Shown: piece by piece, positions 59,128 to 64,000 of the stretch
How the letters are laid out: the number at the start of each line of letters is the position of its first letter
How positions within the stretch are numbered: position 1 is the first letter of the stretch
Origin: CAYVWB01 sp964455395
GTDB lineage: Bacteria; Desulfobacterota; Desulfovibrionia; Desulfovibrionales; Desulfovibrionaceae
Direction of reading: 5' to 3'
Length of the DNA stretch: 64,000 bases
Assembly: GCA_964455395.1 (NCBI GenBank)
Contig: CAYVWB010000008.1
Coordinates: 23,454 to 87,453, forward strand
The notes under the pieces: generated by a model
The model's database searches: none
What the model was told of the DNA's origin: nothing
The model's input: the letters and a program-made list of their open reading frames with translations, nothing else
Translations under genes and position numbers: made by a program

Positions 59128-60135
59128 TCAGCGCACCATGTCCCATTGCAGCCGGACATTGGCGGGGACGTCGCACGTCATGGTCTTGCCGAGGAATGCT
59201 TCGTACCGGCTGGCCGGCACGCCGTCGCCGGGTTTCTTGAAGCGCAGGTCGTCCAGGGTCAGCGTGGTTCCTGCCTGCAAGGCCCGCGCGGTGACGATGG
59301 ATTTCTCGAAGACTTCCTTCATGCCGGACAGGTCCGCAGCCATGGCGTCTTTGTCCACGGAGGCCTGCAAGGCTTTTTCCGCATCGCGCAGTTGAGCCAC
59401 GAGTTCCGCAAGTTCGTCGGGCTCGGCGGAGAAGGGCGCATCCGGACCGTACATCCGCTTGGACAACACGAAGTGCTTCTCCACGGCCACGGCGCCCAGG
59501 GTGAGGGCGACCACGGCCACGGCCGGGCCTTGCGTGTGGTCCGAGAAACCCACAGGAAGGCCGTAACGCTCCCGCAGTAAAGCGATGTTGTTCAGCCCGG
59601 CCTGTTCCGGTGGGCAGGGGTAGCGGGAGGTGCACTGCAGGAGCACGATCTCGGGGCAGCCGTGGGTCTTGAGCGTCTCCACCGCGGCGTCCAGCTCTTC
59701 CCAGCGGCTCATGCCCGAGGAGAGGAGCACGGGTTTGCCCGTCTCCCCCAGCCGGATGAGGTAGGGGATGTTGGAGACCTCGCCCGAGGGGATCTTGTAG
59801 CGCTCGACGCCCACGGCTTCCAGCAGATCCACCGCTTCCAGCGAGAACGGCGAAGAGAGGAAGCGCACGCCGCATTCCTGTTCGGCGTACTCTTTCAGCT
59901 TGCGCCACCCGGCTTCGTCGAAGGCGGTGCGGTCGAAGTATTCCTTGCGGGATTCGTCCTTGAAGTAGGGCGGGTTGGGTGCGTCGGGCAGGCTCTCGGC
60001 GTCGAAGATGTGCGTCTGGAACTTGACGGTGTCGACGCCGGCGTCGGCCGCAGCCTTGATGCAGCATTTGGCCAGGCCCAGGGAGCCCTCGTGGGAGTTG
60101 CCGACTTCCGCGATGATTTCCACGTGATGAGGCAC
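59128..60135 (-). CDS. neuB: NeuB-type nonulosonate synthase
   Basis: A 335-residue full-length synthase. The barrel has IIAEVGNSHEGSLGLA, GVDTVKFQTHIFD, LSSPFSLEAVDLLE, YKIPSGEVSNIPYL, LLSSGMSRWEEL, LLQCTSRYPCPPEQ, VGFSDHTQGPAV and VEKHFVLSKRMYGPDAPFS. The C-terminal SAF domain is present (ARALQAGTTLTLDDLRFKKPGDGVP). It condenses PEP with ManNAc or a diacetamido analogue. GTG at 60135 is preferred: AGGAG lies nine bases upstream and the family's first strand follows. An in-frame ATG 15 codons earlier is an alternative. It heads the minus-strand unit NeuB, NeuC, NeuA and dehydrogenase. Confidence 0.94.
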   Translation of the reverse strand: MPHHVEIIAEVGNSHEGSLGLAKCCIKAAADAGVDTVKFQTHIFDAESLPDAPNPPYFKDESRKEYFDRTAFDEAGWRKLKEYAEQECGVRFLSSPFSLEAVDLLEAVGVERYKIPSGEVSNIPYLIRLGETGKPVLLSSGMSRWEELDAAVETLKTHGCPEIVLLQCTSRYPCPPEQAGLNNIALLRERYGLPVGFSDHTQGPAVAVVALTLGAVAVEKHFVLSKRMYGPDAPFSAEPDELAELVAQLRDAEKALQASVDKDAMAADLSGMKEVFEKSIVTARALQAGTTLTLDDLRFKKPGDGVPASRYEAFLGKTMTCDVPANVRLQWDMVR

Positions 60136-60368
60136 GCGCGTTCGCTCCTGATGTGTGCGTTGTGCGATGATTGGGAACATGAGGCGGGACCCGCGACGTC
60201 GATCCGCCCGCCGCCGGAATGGCCCTTCCTATGCCATCGTCTTGCGTAAATCAAGGCCGCAGCCGCACGCGCGGCGATTCGGGGCTTGACGCTACGGAGG
60301 GTTCTGGGAGATGGTGCGCGCTTCCGACGGCCCTCATCCTGCAATCGAAATCCATCCCTGCACCAACC
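60136..60368. promoter_or_regulatory. Divergent promoter region between NeuB and formyltransferase genes
   Basis: These 233 bases separate two divergent operons and hold no gene. A moderately AT-rich segment (60226-60255, cttcctatgccatcgtcttgcg and onward) is the likeliest place for promoters. No palindrome stands out. Confidence 0.4.
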
Positions 60369-61292
60369 ATGCGCGTCATCATCCTCACCGGCGGAGACCT
60401 GCGCCACACCTTCATGCGCAAGGCCATCGCCCTGGCCGAGGGCGTGGAGGTTCTCGCCAGTTACTGCGAGGACAAGAGCGCCGTGAACGCAGCCTTGGCG
60501 GCGACTCCTTCCGAAACCTCGCCGGACGCCTCGCCCGCAACGTCGCCAGCCCCGTCCCGAGCGGAGACCGCGGACAGCGCCCTCAAACGCCGCCACCTGG
60601 AGGCCCGTACGCAGAGCGAAGAGGACTTCTTCCGCCCCTTCGTGCGCATGACGCCGGACCACTCCCGGCCCGTGCGGTTGGCGTACGGAGCGATCAACGC
60701 GCCGGCGCAGGTGGAGGCCATCGCTGCAGCCGAGCCGGACGTGTTGGCGGCGTACGGCTGCTCTCTGGTGAAACCGCCGCTCGTGGGAGCCTTTGCCGGC
60801 CGGTTTCTCAACGTGCATCTGGGCCTCTCGCCGTATTACCGCGGCTCGGGCACGAATTTCTGGCCTTTGGTCAACAACGAACCACAGTACGTGGGCGCCA
60901 CGTTCATGCACCTGGACGAGGGCGTGGACACGGGGGAGATCATCCACCAGATTCGCGCCGAGTGCCGACCCGGGGACACCCCCCACCAGATAGGCAACCG
61001 CCTCATCGCGCAGGTGGCGGAGGTCTACCGGGTGCTGCTCAGCCATTTTCACGAACTCCCCCGCATGCCGCAGCCGCCGGCGCCTGCCGCGCCCCGCGTG
61101 TGCAAGCGCGCGGACTTCACGCCGGAGGCCGTGCGCGCGCTCTACGCGAACTTCGCGGACGGCATGGTGGCGCGGTATCTGGAGCGTCGGGAAGCAGCCG
61201 ACGCCGAGGTCCCGCTGGTGACGAACCCCGTGGTGGAGGCGGCTCTTTCTGCCGAAAGGTCAGCTCCGGAGCCCGCCGTGGAGCAGTCATGA
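60369..61292 (+). CDS. Formyltransferase family protein
   Basis: A 307-residue enzyme of the methionyl-tRNA/sugar formyltransferase family. The catalytic asparagine and histidine are in FLNVHLGLSPYYRGSG and the aspartate in HLDEGVDTGEII, the N-H-D triad of folate-dependent formyl transfer. The preceding domain (MRVIILTGGDLRHTFMRKAI) is the N10-formyl-THF-binding Rossmann part. An insertion of about 40 low-complexity residues (TPSETSPDASPATSPAP) is odd. It probably N-formylates an amino sugar, possibly a nonulosonate. Its stop overlaps the deacetylase start by four bases. Confidence 0.88.
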   Translation: MRVIILTGGDLRHTFMRKAIALAEGVEVLASYCEDKSAVNAALAATPSETSPDASPATSPAPSRAETADSALKRRHLEARTQSEEDFFRPFVRMTPDHSRPVRLAYGAINAPAQVEAIAAAEPDVLAAYGCSLVKPPLVGAFAGRFLNVHLGLSPYYRGSGTNFWPLVNNEPQYVGATFMHLDEGVDTGEIIHQIRAECRPGDTPHQIGNRLIAQVAEVYRVLLSHFHELPRMPQPPAPAAPRVCKRADFTPEAVRALYANFADGMVARYLERREAADAEVPLVTNPVVEAALSAERSAPEPAVEQS

Positions 61293-62254
61293 GAGCGCTG
61301 GTCTACCACTATGTCCGTCCCGGCGCGGCCGAGTCCCCACGGTTTCGCTATCTGCACCTGGATGATTTTCGCAGACAGCTGGACGCCCTGGCCGCCACGG
61401 GGCGGCTGCTGAGCCGCGCGGCTTTTCTGGACAAGCTGGAGACCGGCCGGTTCACCCCGCAAGACATCCTGCTGACTTTCGACGACGCCTTGCGCGATCA
61501 TTACACGTACGTGCTGCCGGAACTCCTCGCCCGCGACGTCATGGGCGTCTTCTACGTCCCCACGGCCATCTACGAGGAGAACGCTTTCCTGGACGTGCAC
61601 CTCATCCACCTGCTTACCGGCCGTTTCGATCCGACGATGCTGCTGAAGCGTCTGGGGGAGCTCGTCTCGGAAGCGATGCTCACGGACAAGGGCCGCGCAG
61701 GCTTCGACGCCGAGACGTACACCGTCACCGCCACGGACCAAGCCACGGACCGGTTCAAGCGCATCTGCAACTACTATCTTGATTACGCGCACCGCAGTCG
61801 CGTGTTGGCGGCCTTGGCGGCCGATCTGGTGGACGTGGCCGCCGAACGCGAACGCTACTACATGACCCGGGAGCAGCTGCGCGATCTGGCGCAGACCCAG
61901 CTGGTGGGCTCCCACGGCCAGCGCCATCTCGTCTTCTCCAAGTTGGACGAGGCGCTCCAGCAACAGGAGATCCAGGACTCCTTCGCCTGGCTGGACGCGC
62001 ATCTGCCGGCGCAACCCCTGCGGACGTTCTGCTATCCCTACGGCGGGTTCCACACCTTCACCCCCGTGACGGAGCGACTGCTGACGGAAGCCGGTTGCCG
62101 GTTCTCCTTCAACGTGGAGCCCCGCGACGTGGCGTGGGAGGACTGGCGCAGCCGTCCCCAGGCGCTGCCTCGCTGGGACTGCAACCTCTTCCCCTACGGC
62201 AAGGCGCGCATCGGTGCGGGAACGACTTGTCTCGCCCATGCGGAGGATCGCTGA
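61289..62254 (+). CDS. Polysaccharide deacetylase family protein
   Basis: A 321-residue NodB/CE4-type enzyme. The metal motifs are LLTFDDALRDHY (first aspartate pair), VGSHGQRHLVFSKL (SHxxxH) and FCYPYGGFH. An extra helical insertion lies between the first and second motifs (about residues 85-190). There is no signal peptide, so it probably acts in the cytoplasm on a sugar nucleotide or lipid-linked intermediate, unlike secreted chitin-type deacetylases. It is coupled to the formyltransferase (ATGA) and NeuA (TGATG). Together they suggest replacement of an N-acetyl by an N-formyl group. Confidence 0.88.
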   Translation: MRALVYHYVRPGAAESPRFRYLHLDDFRRQLDALAATGRLLSRAAFLDKLETGRFTPQDILLTFDDALRDHYTYVLPELLARDVMGVFYVPTAIYEENAFLDVHLIHLLTGRFDPTMLLKRLGELVSEAMLTDKGRAGFDAETYTVTATDQATDRFKRICNYYLDYAHRSRVLAALAADLVDVAAERERYYMTREQLRDLAQTQLVGSHGQRHLVFSKLDEALQQQEIQDSFAWLDAHLPAQPLRTFCYPYGGFHTFTPVTERLLTEAGCRFSFNVEPRDVAWEDWRSRPQALPRWDCNLFPYGKARIGAGTTCLAHAEDR

Positions 62255-63021
62255 TGGCCGCCCCCGCCCAGCCCCCCGAAATCCTGGGGCTCACGCCGGC
62301 GCGCGGCGGTTCCAAGGGCGTGCCGCGCAAGAATCTCGCGCTGCTGGACGGCAAGCCCCTCATTGCGCACACTGCGCTGGCGGCGCTGGAGAGCAAGCTG
62401 CTGACACGACGCCTCGTCACCACGGACGACCCCGAGATCCTGGAAACAGCCACGGCCTGGGGGCTGGAAGGCCCCTTCCTCCGGCCGGCGGCTTTGGCGC
62501 AGGACGACACCCCGGCGCTTCCCGTCATCCAGCATGCTGTGCGCTGGCTGGAGGAACACGAAGGCTACGTTCCCGACTATATCTGCCTGCTGCAGCCCAC
62601 CTCGCCGCTGCGCACGGCGCGACACATCGACGAAGCCATGAGCGCGCTGGTCCATTCGCAAGCGGATTCCGTTGTCAGTGTGGTGCAGGCCCCGCACAAC
62701 ATGACCCCAGTCTCCATCATGCAGCTCAGGGAGGGTTTGCTCGTTCCCTTCATGCCCCGCGATGAAACCGAGAACCTGCGTCAGCGCAAGCCGGTCTTCT
62801 ACGCGCGCAACGGCGCCGCCATCTACGGGTTCACCCGGCGTTGTCTCGTGGAGAAGCGCTCCCTCTACGGCGACGCCATCCTCCCCTACGAGATGCAGCC
62901 CGATGAGTCGGTGGACGTGGACGAACCCTTCGATCTGGAGTTGTGTCAGTGGCTTCTGGAGCGTCAGCGTCAGCATGAGCGGCGGCGCGCTGCGGATATG
63001 GAGGGGAGCGCTCGGTCATGA
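62254..63021 (+). CDS. neuA: CMP-nonulosonate cytidylyltransferase (NeuA family)
   Basis: A 255-residue enzyme with an intact NeuA loop (LTPARGGSKGVPRKNL), KPLIAHTALAAL, VTTDDPEILE, RPAALAQDDTPALPVIQHAV, LLQPTSPLRTARHIDEA, YARNGAAIYGF and VDVDEPFDLELCQWLL. GGAGG precedes the ATG, which shares a base with the deacetylase stop. The four genes from 60369 onward form one overlapping operon, so the CMP-sugar made here is presumably used by the transferase that follows. It is the third NeuA in the window. Confidence 0.94.
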   Translation: MAAPAQPPEILGLTPARGGSKGVPRKNLALLDGKPLIAHTALAALESKLLTRRLVTTDDPEILETATAWGLEGPFLRPAALAQDDTPALPVIQHAVRWLEEHEGYVPDYICLLQPTSPLRTARHIDEAMSALVHSQADSVVSVVQAPHNMTPVSIMQLREGLLVPFMPRDETENLRQRKPVFYARNGAAIYGFTRRCLVEKRSLYGDAILPYEMQPDESVDVDEPFDLELCQWLLERQRQHERRRAADMEGSARS

Positions 63022-64000
63022 GGATCGCCATCATCTACACGGACAAGTTCTCCGAGCGCAACATCCGCACCAGCGGCCTGCTGGAAGCCCTGGAGGAACG
63101 TGGGTGTCGCGTCACCACCTATGACGAAACCGCCTTGTCCCGGACGCTGCCGTGCAGGGCCGTCACGGAGCTGAAGCGACGGTTGCACGTTCTCTGCCAG
63201 CATCGGTTCTCGGAGATCCACGCCTTCAAGAAGCACTTGGCGCGCAAAGCGCACCACGGCGAGCAACACGACAGTCACTATGACCGGTACCATCCCGGGC
63301 GGGGGTTCCCTTGGCCGCAGTCGCGAGCGCTCTTCAATGCGCTCTTCGCCTGTTTCGTCAAGCTGCCGTCGTGCGTGCGGCAGGACATCGCGTCGCACGA
63401 TCTGGTCTTCATGACGAACGCGCAGGAGCTTGTGGCGCAGGCCGTGCTGACCTTGTGCGCCGCGCAGGGGGCTCCGGTGGTCACCTACGTGAACAGTTGG
63501 GATCACCTCACGCACCGGGGCAAGGTCATCGCGTCGCCGGCCATCCGCCGTTTCCTTGTCTGGAACGCCATCCACGTGGACGAGCTGGCGCGTTTTCACG
63601 ACATCCCACGGGAGGCGGCGACCATCGTGGGCGCCTTGCAGGCGGACGGCATGGCCCGCGACGCGGCGACCCTGCAACGGGAGACCCTGCTGGAACGCTT
63701 CGCCTTGCCGGAAACCGCCAGGATTCTCTTCCTGCCGGCGTACAACGCGCGTCACGGCGCCCACGAGCCCCGACTGGTCCAGCACTTGCTGGAAGCCATG
63801 GCGACCATGGAAGAAGACGTCCGGCTGCTCATCCGACCTTACCCCCGGGACGAAACATTCCACGCGCGCTTCGGCGCGGCCCTGGCGCATTCCCTGTGCG
63901 AGGCGGCGCTTCCTCTGGAAGACGTGGAGGCGGACCGCGCGCTCATGGCGCTGCTGCTGAAGGCTTCGGACGTCACGCTCTCCGGGCCCGGCACCGCAGC
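63018..64000 (+). CDS. GT-B-like transferase, cut by window edge
   Basis: The frame from ATG 63018 is open to the last base, giving 327 complete codons with no stop. The product begins MRIAIIYTDKFSERNIRTSGLLEAL, a Rossmann start, and has SHDLVFMTNAQELVAQAVL, VVTYVNSWDHLTHRGKVI, RILFLPAYNARHGA and VRLLIRPYPRD, then LMALLLKASDVTLSGPGTAA at the edge. The RPYPRD and SGPGT elements resemble those of capsule- and CDP-glycerol-type transferases. The start overlaps the NeuA stop by four bases (ATGA), so it is coupled and is a good candidate acceptor of that CMP-sugar. The C-terminus is missing. Confidence 0.82.
   Translation, partial: MRIAIIYTDKFSERNIRTSGLLEALEERGCRVTTYDETALSRTLPCRAVTELKRRLHVLCQHRFSEIHAFKKHLARKAHHGEQHDSHYDRYHPGRGFPWPQSRALFNALFACFVKLPSCVRQDIASHDLVFMTNAQELVAQAVLTLCAAQGAPVVTYVNSWDHLTHRGKVIASPAIRRFLVWNAIHVDELARFHDIPREAATIVGALQADGMARDAATLQRETLLERFALPETARILFLPAYNARHGAHEPRLVQHLLEAMATMEEDVRLLIRPYPRDETFHARFGAALAHSLCEAALPLEDVEADRALMALLLKASDVTLSGPGTA

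Overview
The window comes from a high-GC Gram-negative bacterium, most likely a sulfate-reducing member of the Desulfovibrionales. The strongest evidence is a complete minus-strand hmcABCDEF operon (4532-10911). It encodes the high-molecular-weight cytochrome transmembrane redox complex, with a sixteen-haem HmcA, a four-cluster ferredoxin HmcB, an NrfD-type HmcC, a 47-residue HmcD, a cytochrome-b-like HmcE and a CCG-domain HmcF. The operon continues without a large gap into a tandem universal stress protein, two stand-alone receiver proteins and a receiver-histidine kinase hybrid, so signalling appears tied to redox state. A second histidine kinase is cut by the left edge. The last 84 bp of the hybrid kinase gene are duplicated just beyond its stop.

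From 10912 to about 17260 there is a long AT-rich intergenic region. It is followed by three small exported proteins (coiled coil, beta-rich, BON domain), a Tat-exported amidohydrolase and a penicillin-acylase-type lipoprotein.

From 17348 to about 39152 lies an exopolysaccharide or surface-glycan locus. It holds a Wzx flippase, a Wzc-like co-polymerase whose kinase P-loop is lost, a Wzy-type polymerase, a clan GH-A glycosidase lipoprotein, an alkaline-phosphatase-superfamily enzyme, a Wza-type export lipoprotein, a sulfotransferase, three polytopic GT-C-like membrane proteins, an asparagine-synthase-type amidotransferase and two GT4 glycosyltransferases. An assembly gap of 100 N (37779-37878) sits inside an 18-bp tandem repeat at the end of one membrane protein gene.

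From 39313 to the right edge is a dense nonulosonic acid (sialic/legionaminic-type) and glycosyltransfer region. It holds two NeuC epimerases, three NeuB-type synthase domains, three NeuA cytidylyltransferases, an SpsF-type cytidylyltransferase fused to one NeuB, and a GT2 fused to a degenerate cytidylyltransferase. Also present are two radical SAM enzymes (one B12-binding), an ABC exporter, several GT-B or capsule-type transferases, a 2-hydroxyacid dehydrogenase, a formyltransferase and a polysaccharide deacetylase. Many of these genes overlap by one to four bases and so form translationally coupled operons. The simplest reading is that two or more CMP-nonulosonate variants are made, tailored by radical chemistry, formylation or deacetylation, and attached to a surface glycan or glycoprotein.

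No tRNA, rRNA, CRISPR array, transposase, integrase or plasmid origin was seen. Start sites were chosen by eye from ribosome-binding sites, signal peptides, overlaps and family motifs. Family calls rest on motif recognition, not on database searches.
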